Notes: a model not told the origin generated them from the letters alone. Numbered from the stretch's first letter, positions 1 through 6,142 are shown. The stretch is DNA of 6,961 bases from Hellea sp042093735 (GCA_042093735.1 JBELEM010000054.1:1-6961); one strand, 5' to 3'. Made by a program: numbers and translations.

Positions 1-1
1 A

Positions 2-271
2 GCTAATGTAGCAATCGATCTATCCGGTCGATCTGCATTCAAGTTTAAAGGTAAATTTCCTACCGATCATGTGGGAGAGTTTCCTTCAGAAATGTGTCCG
101 CATGTATTTGAAAGTCTCTCACAAACCTTGGGTGCATCAATTCATATAACTGTTAATGGAGAGAACACTCACCACATGATAGAGGCTTGCTTTAAAGGTG
201 TAGCAAGAGCATTGCGACCCGCTTTCAAACGTTCTGGTAATGCGATAGCATCAACTAAAGGTGTTATCTGA
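2..271 (+). CDS. hisB: Imidazoleglycerol-phosphate dehydratase, C-terminal part (5' end outside window)
   Basis: This is the last 89 codons of HisB, open from the window edge to TGA at 269-271. The enzyme dehydrates imidazole glycerol phosphate to imidazole acetol phosphate in cytoplasmic histidine synthesis. Visible family marks are the DLSGR strand near the edge, VGEFPSEM, the metal-binding HHMIE motif (HHxxE, bases 170-184), the FKGVARALR helix and the typical C-terminal STKGV. The dehydratase domain looks intact to its normal end. In many Gammaproteobacteria HisB also has an N-terminal histidinol-phosphatase domain; that part lies outside, so mono- or bifunctionality cannot be judged. An apparent GTG at 71 is an internal valine codon, not a start. 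The stop overlaps the hisH start by one base (TGATG). Identity is secure from motifs and operon position. Confidence 0.95.
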   Translation, partial: ANVAIDLSGRSAFKFKGKFPTDHVGEFPSEMCPHVFESLSQTLGASIHITVNGENTHHMIEACFKGVARALRPAFKRSGNAIASTKGVI

Positions 272-870
272 TGAATGTTGTCATTGTGGATACTGGAGTG
301 GCTAATATATCGTCAGTTAAATTTGCTTTTGAGCGTTTATTGATAAACCCTTTGGTTTCAAGTAACGCAGAACTAATACATCAAGCAGATAGGGTTGTAA
401 TACCAGGGGTAGGCTCGGCACCTCAAGCAATGAAAATGTTAAGACAAAAAGGACTTGTCAGTGTATTAAAAGTATTAAAGCAACCTGTTCTTGGTATTTG
501 CTTAGGAATGCAATTGTTATATGAAACTCTAGAAGAGGGAGGATTGCACGTTGAAGGACTGGGTGTTCTCAAAGGAAAAGTTACCCTATTAAACACTGAA
601 ACCAGTCCCTCCCCGCATATGGGTTGGAATAAGTTAAGTTTCAATAAAAGTGATGGTTTGCTTAATGGTATCAGAGAGGGATCATACGTTTATTTTGTTC
701 ATAGTTTTGCAGCTGCTATATCAAATTATACATTAGCTAAAACCACTTATGGAACTGATTTCTCATCTATAGTTAAAAAAAATAATATATATGGTTGCCA
801 ATTTCATCCTGAACGAAGCAGTAAGGTCGGTGCGACTATTTTAGAAAATTTCATGAAGATAAAAAAATGA
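271..870 (+). CDS. hisH: Imidazole glycerol phosphate synthase, glutamine amidotransferase subunit HisH
   Basis: HisH hydrolyses glutamine and channels ammonia to HisF, with which it forms IGP synthase. The 199 residues match the usual family length of about 200. The class I amidotransferase triad is visible: nucleophile Cys77 in GICLGMQ, then His179 and Glu181 in QFHPERS. Also present are the PGVG oxyanion-strand motif (45-48), PHMGWN (115-120) and YFVHSF (141-146). The ATG shares its A with the hisB stop, and AAAGGTG at 257-263 is a reasonable ribosome-binding site. The 3' end overlaps hisA by 4 nt (ATGA), which suggests coupled translation. Arg replaces the more common Lys after HPE, a conservative change. 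An active enzyme is expected. Confidence 0.97.
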   Translation: MNVVIVDTGVANISSVKFAFERLLINPLVSSNAELIHQADRVVIPGVGSAPQAMKMLRQKGLVSVLKVLKQPVLGICLGMQLLYETLEEGGLHVEGLGVLKGKVTLLNTETSPSPHMGWNKLSFNKSDGLLNGIREGSYVYFVHSFAAAISNYTLAKTTYGTDFSSIVKKNNIYGCQFHPERSSKVGATILENFMKIKK

Positions 871-1592
871 TTTTCCCAGCGATAGATATAATGGATGGTG
901 GATGCGTTAGGTTATTAAAGGGGAACTTTAGTGACAGAATTAATTATGATGTATCTCCGGTTAAAATGGCTAAACGATTTTCTAAAGCAGGCGCTGATTG
1001 GATACATATCGTTGACTTAGATGGAGCTAAAGATGGAAAACAAACTCAAAGTAGTTTAATTATAGAAATAGCCCAAACATGTGGAATTAATATCCAAACT
1101 GGCGGAGGTATTAGGGATCTAAATCATGTTAAAAAGTTAATAGATAACGGTGTTAAAAGGGTGGTGATCGGCTCATTAGCTGTAACAAATCCAGACAAAG
1201 TTAAATTGTGGATTAAAGAACTTCCTAATGACAGTATCTGTATCGCATTAGATGTTAATATTGATAAACGTGGTATCCCCTACCCTGCTATTCGGGGATG
1301 GACTGAACCTAATGAGAAATCACTTTGGAATATACTTAATAATTATATTGATAGTGGATTGGAGACTATATTAGTTACTGACATTAATCGGGATGGTGCA
1401 GAACTTGGTTCGAATTTATCTTTATATGAAAACATACAGGATAAATATCCTAACTTGAATTTGATCACATCTGGCGGTGTTGGGTCCATCAAGCATGTAG
1501 AGTCCTTGAAGTTGCTAAATCCTTATGGAATAATTATAGGCAAAGCCTTATATGAAAATAGATTTACTTTAGAGCAGGCAATAAATTGTTAG
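867..1592 (+). CDS. hisA: ProFAR isomerase HisA (phosphoribosylformimino-AICAR-P isomerase)
   Basis: HisA catalyses the Amadori rearrangement of ProFAR to PRFAR, the substrate of HisF/HisH. The 241-residue (beta/alpha)8 barrel has the usual family length. The catalytic pair is visible: Asp7 in FPAIDIMDG and Asp129 in IALDV. Phosphate-binding loops are GGGIR (79-83), SGGVGS (202-207) and IIGKALYE (223-230). TDINRDG (171-177) and HIVDLDGAKDG (47-57) are typical of HisA rather than HisF. The ATG lies in the ATGA overlap with hisH, with only a weak GAAG (855-858) upstream, so re-initiation after hisH is likely. It ends in a TAG inside the start of hisF. Nothing suggests loss of function. Confidence 0.97.
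   Translation: MIFPAIDIMDGGCVRLLKGNFSDRINYDVSPVKMAKRFSKAGADWIHIVDLDGAKDGKQTQSSLIIEIAQTCGINIQTGGGIRDLNHVKKLIDNGVKRVVIGSLAVTNPDKVKLWIKELPNDSICIALDVNIDKRGIPYPAIRGWTEPNEKSLWNILNNYIDSGLETILVTDINRDGAELGSNLSLYENIQDKYPNLNLITSGGVGSIKHVESLKLLNPYGIIIGKALYENRFTLEQAINC
1571..1578 (+). promoter_or_regulatory. Ribosome-binding site deciding the hisF TTG start
   Basis: AGAGCAGG ends 7 nt before TTG at 1586. The hisF frame has a stop at 1559-1561 and no ATG or GTG between that stop and the TTG. The peptide from the TTG matches the conserved HisF N-terminus MLAKRIIPCLDV exactly. Stop position, site spacing and protein conservation together fix the start. Confidence 0.7.
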
Positions 1593-2353
1593 CTAAGCGA
1601 ATAATACCCTGCTTGGATGTGCTAAATGGACAAGTAGTAAAAGGTGTTCAATTTAAAAATCATAAAGTCGTTGGTGAGATCATTGAGCTTGCATCGCGAT
1701 ACGCGCAAGCAGGTGCTGATGAACTTGTTTTTTACGATATAGGTGCTTCCGTTAATAATAAATTGATTAGCAATGATTGGGTTTCTAAAGTGTCGCAATC
1801 TATAGATATTCCATTCTGTGTAGCAGGCGGCATAAATTCAGTTAAGTCTGCAAGAGAAAGATTAGCTGCAGGCGCGGATAAAATTAGTATTAACTCTCCA
1901 GCGATCCAGCGTCCTGAATTAATTAATGAACTTACTGACTCCTTCGGAAAACAATGTGTGGTGATTGGCATCGATAGCTTCCAGGAAAATAAACAATATA
2001 GAGTTAAATCATTCACTGGTGATCCTAATAAAACAAAAGAAACAGGAATAACTACAAGTGAATGGGTTGAGGAAGTAACAAGTCGAGGTGCAGGTGAGAT
2101 TGTGTTAAACTGTATGAATAAGGATGGCGTAAAAAAAGGCTATGATATAGATCAGTTAAGCAGTATTCGACAAATATGTACTGTTCCCTTGATAGCGTCT
2201 GGAGGGGCTGGAACTATTCAACACTTCATAGATGTCTTTAATAAAGCTAATGTTGATGGAGCTCTTGCAGCAAGCGTATTCCATAAGTCACTGATAAATA
2301 TACAGAATTTAAAACAAGAACTAAGTAACTCCAGTATAGAAGTGCGATTATGA
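1586..2353 (+). CDS. hisF: Imidazole glycerol phosphate synthase, cyclase subunit HisF (TTG start)
   Basis: HisF uses ammonia from HisH to convert PRFAR into imidazole glycerol phosphate and AICAR. The 255-residue (beta/alpha)8 barrel matches the family length. Catalytic acids are Asp11 in IPCLDV and Asp130 in VIGIDSF. Also seen are FCVAGGI (77-83), ADKISINSPA (97-106), RGAGEIVLN (167-175), NKDGVKKGYD (178-187), LIASGGAGT (202-210) and DGALAASVFHK (224-234). Translation begins at TTG and overlaps the hisA end by 7 nt; the 3' end overlaps hisIE by 4 nt. One oddity is YDIGAS at 50-55, where the family usually has DITAS: Thr53 is Gly, the residue HisA uses in its corresponding DLDGA strand. All other key residues are present, so activity is expected. 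Confidence 0.97.
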   Translation: MLAKRIIPCLDVLNGQVVKGVQFKNHKVVGEIIELASRYAQAGADELVFYDIGASVNNKLISNDWVSKVSQSIDIPFCVAGGINSVKSARERLAAGADKISINSPAIQRPELINELTDSFGKQCVVIGIDSFQENKQYRVKSFTGDPNKTKETGITTSEWVEEVTSRGAGEIVLNCMNKDGVKKGYDIDQLSSIRQICTVPLIASGGAGTIQHFIDVFNKANVDGALAASVFHKSLINIQNLKQELSNSSIEVRL

Positions 2354-2943
2354 AAATAGATTTTGCTAAGGGGTCTGGGCTAGTCCCAGCGATAATACAA
2401 CATTCAGAAACTAATCAAGTTCTAATGCTCGGATATATGAATGAAGAGGCTTTAAATATAACAAATAAAACAGGTCTGGTTACTTTTTTTAGTCGCTCGA
2501 GGAATAAAATTTGGACAAAAGGAGAAACAAGTGGTTATTTTTTGAAGCTTATTTCAATGATCAATGACTGCGATAACGATACATTACTTATTAAAGTTCT
2601 ACCTAAGGGACCAGTATGCCACAACGGCACAATAAGCTGCTTCGATGGAGATAAATTTTCAAATACGAGCTTTTTAACTAAGCTAGAAGAAATAATAAAA
2701 AGCCGTAAATTTAAAGATGAAAATGAAAGCTACACCTCTAAACTCTTGAATGGACCATTAAGGCGAATAGCTCAGAAAGTTGGCGAGGAAGGTGTTGAAA
2801 CTGCCCTTGCATCAGTTACTGAAACTGACGAAAAGCTAATAGGTGAGTCTGCTGATTTATTGTATCATTTACTTGTCCTATTACAGGCAAAAGGTCTAAA
2901 GTTGTCAGATGTTGTGCATGAGCTGAGTAAAAGACATAAATAG
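2350..2943 (+). CDS. hisI: Bifunctional phosphoribosyl-AMP cyclohydrolase / phosphoribosyl-ATP pyrophosphatase HisIE
   Basis: This fusion catalyses the second and third steps of histidine synthesis: PR-ATP to PR-AMP (HisE domain), then ring opening to ProFAR (HisI domain). The 197 residues are close to the E. coli protein. The N-terminal HisI domain (about 1-110) has LMLGYMN (26-31), FFSRSRNKIWTKGETSG (46-62), the metal-binding DCDND (73-77) and zinc cysteines Cys74, Cys90 (GPVCH) and Cys97. The C-terminal HisE domain (about 113-197) has KVGEEGVETALAS (143-155) and the acidic ESADLLYHLLVLL helix (166-178). The ATG lies in an ATGA overlap with hisF, with GAAG at 2339-2342 as a weak ribosome site. 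It is the last his gene; a 110-bp spacer follows. Confidence 0.97.
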   Translation: MKIDFAKGSGLVPAIIQHSETNQVLMLGYMNEEALNITNKTGLVTFFSRSRNKIWTKGETSGYFLKLISMINDCDNDTLLIKVLPKGPVCHNGTISCFDGDKFSNTSFLTKLEEIIKSRKFKDENESYTSKLLNGPLRRIAQKVGEEGVETALASVTETDEKLIGESADLLYHLLVLLQAKGLKLSDVVHELSKRHK

Positions 2944-2955
2944 TTTTATTCTTTT
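2929..2955 (+). terminator. Possible weak A+U hairpin at the end of the his operon
   Basis: AAAAGA (2929-2934) can pair with TCTTTT (2950-2955), and ATAAA (2936-2940) with TTTAT (2945-2949). This gives 11 base pairs with one bulged C and a TAGT loop, and it spans the hisI stop codon. The stem has only one G-C pair, so it is weak as an intrinsic terminator. A+T-rich sequence follows. No better terminator is visible between hisI and thrC, so read-through is possible. Confidence 0.2.
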
Positions 2956-3053
2956 TATTATATAATTTAAATAGATACCGCATAAATTAGAAAAATAATT
3001 CACAATAGCCACCTTACTATTGCATAAAACCATACAATTGTTAATTAGCTACG
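2944..3053 (+). promoter_or_regulatory. A+T-rich spacer between his operon and thrC, candidate thrC promoter(s)
   Basis: This 110-bp spacer has no gene. It contains a perfect TATAAT at 2961-2966 without a good -35 at normal distance, and TACAAT at 3033-3038 (5 of 6 matches), also without a convincing -35. Using the second would start transcription about 9 nt before the thrC ATG. An inverted repeat, CAATAG (3003-3008) with CTATTG (3017-3022) and an 8-nt loop, lies between them and could be a small hairpin or operator half-sites. In such A+T-rich DNA, -10-like hexamers are expected by chance, so the promoter calls are tentative. Confidence 0.3.
3003..3022. repeat. Short inverted repeat upstream of thrC
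   Basis: CAATAG and CTATTG form perfect 6-bp arms around the 8-nt spacer CCACCTTA, about 30 bp before the thrC start. No T-tract follows, so it does not look like a terminator. It could be a leader hairpin or a dimeric protein site, or it may be chance. Confidence 0.3.
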
Positions 3054-4409
3054 ATGCACTATTATTCTCATACAGATATTAAATTAAAAACTACTTTTAA
3101 AGATGCATTATTAGCAAGTTTAGCTAATGATGGAGGGTTGTGGATGCCTAGTGTAATTCCATCATTTTCAGAGTCTGAATTAATTAATTTAGCTGCAATG
3201 AACTTTTCTGATTGCGCCGCTTATTTATCGGAATACTTTGTTTGCAATCAGTTAAATAATAAAACTCTCAATAAAATATGCCATGATTCATATAACTTCA
3301 AAATACCGATTAAAACCACTTTAGGCGATGAACAAAACCCAAATGTTACTAGTAGTAGTCAAGATTATATATTAGAATTATTCCATGGACCCACACTAGC
3401 ATTTAAGGATTTTGCTGCTCGTTTTATGGCACGATGCACCTCAGAACTTCTGTCTAAGTCAATGAAAAGAAGAACTATTTTAGTTGCAACATCTGGCGAT
3501 ACTGGAGGGGCGATTGGCGACGCTTTTCTAAATCAAAAAAATATAAATGTTATCATTTTATTTCCGAAAAATGGCGTAAGTAAAGTACAAGAACAACAGT
3601 TATGCACTATCGGGGACTCTTATTCAAATATACAAGCCGTTAAAGTTAATGGCACGTTTGATGATTGCCAAAAATTAGTAAAAGATGCCTTTTCAAATAA
3701 ATCAATGAGTAAGAAATTTTCTTTAATGTCAGCTAACTCCATCAACGTTGGAAGAGTTATTCCGCAAAGTTTTTATTATCTTTGGAGTAGCTTACAAGTA
3801 AAAGCCACTAATCCCAGTTTGCCAATTGTCTATTCTATACCATCTGGAAATTTGGGTAATTTAACAGGTGGGTTGCTAGCAAAAAAAATGGGAGCTCCCA
3901 TAGACCGTTTTATTGTTGGCAATAATGCAAATGATCCATTTGTTAGATATTTAAAGTCAGGTAATTACAATCCCTTACCTTCAATACCAACTTTATCTAA
4001 TGCAATGGATATTGGTAGACCTAATAACTTTCCTAGGATATTAGAATTGTATTCTAACAATTACGAAAACATAACAGAGGTATGTAAGGGTTTTTCTTTT
4101 TCTGATAGAGATACAGAAATACATATTAAGAAAATATTTAATGAAACCGGTTATTTAATGTGTCCACATACCGCTATTGGGCATTTAGCAATGATTGAAT
4201 ATAGGAATAAAAATAGAGCTGATTTTATAGGTGTTACTGTAGCAACAGCTCACCCTTCGAAGTTTACTAAAAACGTTGATAGGATTATCGGTCATGAAAC
4301 TGAGATGCCAGACGCTTTAAAGTCTATATTTCAGAAAAAGAAAATATATAATACAATATCTCCCAATATTACTGAATTAGAAGCAATTTTATTAAATAGC
4401 ATATTATGA
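3054..4409 (+). CDS. thrC: Threonine synthase (PLP-dependent)
   Basis: ThrC converts O-phospho-L-homoserine to L-threonine and phosphate in the cytoplasm. The 451 residues fit the long threonine synthase type found in E. coli and yeast. The N-terminal segment has the typical NDGGLWMP (25-32). LELFHGPTLAFKDF (107-120) contains the PLP lysine Lys118. Other motifs are ATSGDTGGA (145-153), NSANSINVGR (a variant at about 226-234), PSGNLGN (263-269, PLP-phosphate loop), TLSNAMDIGRPNN (313-325) and ATAHPSKF (397-404). The ATG is the only reasonable start, because TAA at 3042-3044 closes the frame and no alternative start codon lies between. No clear Shine-Dalgarno sequence precedes it. Its 3' end overlaps the following kinase gene by 4 nt (ATGA). 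thrA and thrB are not nearby in this window. Confidence 0.96.
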   Translation: MHYYSHTDIKLKTTFKDALLASLANDGGLWMPSVIPSFSESELINLAAMNFSDCAAYLSEYFVCNQLNNKTLNKICHDSYNFKIPIKTTLGDEQNPNVTSSSQDYILELFHGPTLAFKDFAARFMARCTSELLSKSMKRRTILVATSGDTGGAIGDAFLNQKNINVIILFPKNGVSKVQEQQLCTIGDSYSNIQAVKVNGTFDDCQKLVKDAFSNKSMSKKFSLMSANSINVGRVIPQSFYYLWSSLQVKATNPSLPIVYSIPSGNLGNLTGGLLAKKMGAPIDRFIVGNNANDPFVRYLKSGNYNPLPSIPTLSNAMDIGRPNNFPRILELYSNNYENITEVCKGFSFSDRDTEIHIKKIFNETGYLMCPHTAIGHLAMIEYRNKNRADFIGVTVATAHPSKFTKNVDRIIGHETEMPDALKSIFQKKKIYNTISPNITELEAILLNSIL

Positions 4410-5050
4410 ACATTAGTAGACATGATTTCACCGAACGGTACCAAAAAGGTGATTTAAAAATTGCACTTATAGGCATGTCAAATGTTGGAAAGAGTTATAC
4501 TGCCAAAAGACTGGCAAAACATTATGAATTTAGCTTGATAGAAGTCGACACGTTAATTCGTAAGAATATGGGTCATGAAAGCATGAAGGACTTTGCTGAC
4601 TGGCAAGGACAACCTTTTACTAATGGATATGCTGAACGTGAAGATATATCTATTCAAAGGGAAACGATAGCTACAAAAAGCGCAATTTCTTCAAAGAAAA
4701 AGAACACTCTTATAGATACAACTGGGAGTGTTATTTACATCGAGAAAGATGTACTTCAAGAGTTAATTGATAATTTTTTTGTCGTGTATATTCAAGTTCA
4801 TGAAGATCATATAGAGAGACTAAAAAGTGATTATTTTTCCAATCCAAAACCCCTAGTTTGGAACAACCATTATCGTAAAATTAGTGCAAAAACTCCTATT
4901 GAAAGCTTATTTGTATGTTATCCTGAATTATTGGATGCCAGAAGAAAAGCATATGAAAAAATAGCGGATAAAATAATTTGCTCGTCTAAAATACTTGACG
5001 AAAAAGCTGATATTGATGAATTATTTGAACTATTACAACCAGCCGACTAA
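4406..5050 (+). CDS. Shikimate-kinase-like P-loop kinase of unknown substrate, coupled to thrC
   Basis: The 214-residue protein looks like a small-molecule kinase of the shikimate kinase fold. A Walker A loop, GMSNVGKS (23-30), follows an IALI strand. An acidic strand EVD (46-48) sits where shikimate kinase has its D-x-D. NPKPLVW (146-152) resembles the lid RPLL segment with Lys for Arg, and ARRKAYEKIAD (178-188) resembles the C-terminal R-x-x-Y-x-x-x-A helix. The GGG substrate loop is replaced by DTTGS (104-108), and the FR of the substrate helix is not evident. The first 17 residues extend beyond a typical shikimate kinase. The start overlaps the thrC stop (ATGA) with no separate ribosome site, implying coupled translation. 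The substrate is unknown; homoserine or a threonine-related compound is a guess from context. It could still be annotated as shikimate kinase by homology. Confidence 0.85.
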   Translation: MNISRHDFTERYQKGDLKIALIGMSNVGKSYTAKRLAKHYEFSLIEVDTLIRKNMGHESMKDFADWQGQPFTNGYAEREDISIQRETIATKSAISSKKKNTLIDTTGSVIYIEKDVLQELIDNFFVVYIQVHEDHIERLKSDYFSNPKPLVWNNHYRKISAKTPIESLFVCYPELLDARRKAYEKIADKIICSSKILDEKADIDELFELLQPAD

Positions 5051-6019
5051 TAAACGTTCTTTTATTAAATCAGCAAGAAAATTAGTATGATGCTTTTCAT
5101 CATTTAAACAAGATACAGTCGAAAAGTTGACTCCCCCTGCTTCAATAAAAATTTCTTTAGCTTCAATCGAAATTTCCTCAAGTGTCTCCAAACAATCAGC
5201 TGAAAAACCGGGCATAATTACTACTATATTTTTAGTGCCATTTTCTGCAAGTTTTTCCAGGGTTTTATCTGTGTAAGGCTTTAGCCATGCTTTAGGTCCA
5301 AACCTTGACTGGAATGTTGTCATAATTTTATCGCCTAAGCTGCCCATCTCTTTTTTAAGTAATTCGGTTGTTTGAATACATTCTTTTTGATACGGGTCGC
5401 CTTTTTCAACATAACTTTGAGGCAGGCCGTGATAAGATGTAATTATTACATCGGGGTGCCATGGTAATGATTTTAAATGTTTTTTTAGGCTATTTGCTAA
5501 GATTTTTATGAATCTTTCGTCGTTATAATAATGTCTTATAAAACGTAACTCAGGTATGTTCTTCCTCTTCATTAAAGCTTTAGCGACCCCATCATAAACT
5601 GATGCAGTGGTGGCCCCAGCAAATTGCGGATACATAGGCAAAACACCTATTTGTGAACAGCCTTTCTCTTCAAGTTTTTTTAAAGCATGATCTATTGATG
5701 GATTGCCATAACGCATAGCCACCTCAATTTCTGCAATATTTTTAATTTGTTTCTTTATTCCTGCAGCTTGTAACCGAGTTATAGCCACTAATGGAGCGTC
5801 ATTTTCAGGATTACCCCATACCTTTTTGTATGCTTTAGCTGACCTTGCGGGTCGTACTCTGAGTATTATCCCATGTAAAATCCAGCACCATATCCAACGA
5901 CTCGTGTCAATGACGCGTTTATCATGCAGAAATTGGAATAGATACTTTCTGACTGATTTTGCAGTTGGTTGATCTGGGGAACCAAGATTTACTACTAATA
6001 TCCCGGGTTTATTAATCAT
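5033..6019 (-). CDS. hemH: Ferrochelatase
   Basis: Ferrochelatase inserts ferrous iron into protoporphyrin IX, the last step of protoheme synthesis, at the inner face of the membrane. The 328 residues fit the bacterial range. Visible marks are GILVVNLGSPDQPT (6-19), KYLFQFLHDKRVID (25-38), MRYGNPS (102-108), VLPMYPQFAG (126-135), the catalytic His197 in ITSYHGLPQSY (193-203), FQSRFGPKAWL (236-246) and PGFSADCLETLEEI (270-283) with active-site Glu278. The start is supported by AAAAGGA on the minus strand (6026-6032), 6 nt from the ATG. The gene is transcribed away from the M2 peptidase gene. Its last 18 bp overlap the end of the convergent kinase gene. No cysteine cluster of the [2Fe-2S] type is seen at the C-terminus. 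Confidence 0.97.
   Translation of the reverse strand: MINKPGILVVNLGSPDQPTAKSVRKYLFQFLHDKRVIDTSRWIWCWILHGIILRVRPARSAKAYKKVWGNPENDAPLVAITRLQAAGIKKQIKNIAEIEVAMRYGNPSIDHALKKLEEKGCSQIGVLPMYPQFAGATTASVYDGVAKALMKRKNIPELRFIRHYYNDERFIKILANSLKKHLKSLPWHPDVIITSYHGLPQSYVEKGDPYQKECIQTTELLKKEMGSLGDKIMTTFQSRFGPKAWLKPYTDKTLEKLAENGTKNIVVIMPGFSADCLETLEEISIEAKEIFIEAGGVNFSTVSCLNDEKHHTNFLADLIKERLLVGWL
5048..5067. repeat. A+T-only inverted repeat at the convergent gene ends
   Basis: TAATAAA (5048-5054) and TTTATTA (5061-5067) form a 7-bp stem with a 6-nt loop. The repeat begins with the kinase stop codon and lies inside the hemH 3' end. Lacking G-C pairs, it is poor as an intrinsic terminator. It is the only structure I see at this junction that could act for both strands. 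Confidence 0.25.
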
Positions 6020-6028
6020 TATATATCC

Positions 6029-6040
6029 TTTTGATCAAAA
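6029..6040. repeat. Perfect 12-bp palindrome in the hemH leader
   Basis: TTTTGATCAAAA is a perfect palindrome that overlaps the minus-strand ribosome-binding site of hemH. Only its outer half resembles an FNR half-site; the FNR gap architecture is absent. It could be an operator, a small hairpin hiding the ribosome site, or chance in A+T-rich DNA. Confidence 0.35.
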
Positions 6041-6043
6041 TTC

Positions 6044-6072
6044 ATAATAAATTAGTATAAACTAAGTATCCA
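6044..6072 (-). promoter_or_regulatory. Candidate hemH promoter
   Basis: Read on the minus strand, TGGATA (6067-6072, 4 of 6 matches) lies 17 bp before TATTAT (6044-6049, 5 of 6 matches). Transcription would begin around 6037, leaving a leader of about 18 nt that contains the ribosome site. A second -10-like hexamer, TATACT (6054-6059), lacks a good -35. Tentative, because the region is A+T-rich. Confidence 0.3.
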
Positions 6073-6076
6073 TAAC

Positions 6077-6104
6077 TTGACCGGAGCTACAGTATGTTTA
6101 CGAT
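6077..6104 (+). promoter_or_regulatory. Candidate sigma-70 promoter of the M2 peptidase gene
   Basis: TTGACC (6077-6082, 5 of 6 matches to the -35) and TACGAT (6099-6104, 4 of 6 with the key T, A and final T) are separated by 16 bp. Transcription would begin near 6111, giving a leader of about 32 nt ahead of the lipoprotein ATG. This is the best promoter-like pair in the divergent region. It competes with a short upstream reading frame that uses the same bases. Confidence 0.4.
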
Positions 6105-6142
6105 TAGGTTTAATTATTAGTTCTATAGTCTGTGGGGAAAAA

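Noticed and set aside
71..271. Separate 66-codon gene starting at GTG 71
   Set aside because: The frame stays open upstream to the window edge with HisB-like residues (DLSGR), so the GTG is internal to hisB.
423..644. 73-codon open frame on the minus strand
   Set aside because: Lies wholly inside hisH, whose catalytic motifs are intact; the peptide resembles no family I know and is a shadow frame.
1732..2016. 94-codon open frame on the minus strand
   Set aside because: Opposite to the conserved core of hisF; no recognisable domain and no supporting context.
3003..3025. Intrinsic terminator before thrC
   Set aside because: The 6-bp stem has few G-C pairs and is followed by CATAAAAC, not a T-tract.
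2944..3053. Riboswitch, T-box or his/thr attenuator leader
   Set aside because: The spacer is short and A+T-rich with no leader peptide rich in His, Thr or Ile codons and no terminator/antiterminator pair.
6029..6040. FNR/CRP-type binding site
   Set aside because: TTGAT and ATCAA are fused without the 4-base spacer of an FNR site; only a simple palindrome can be claimed.
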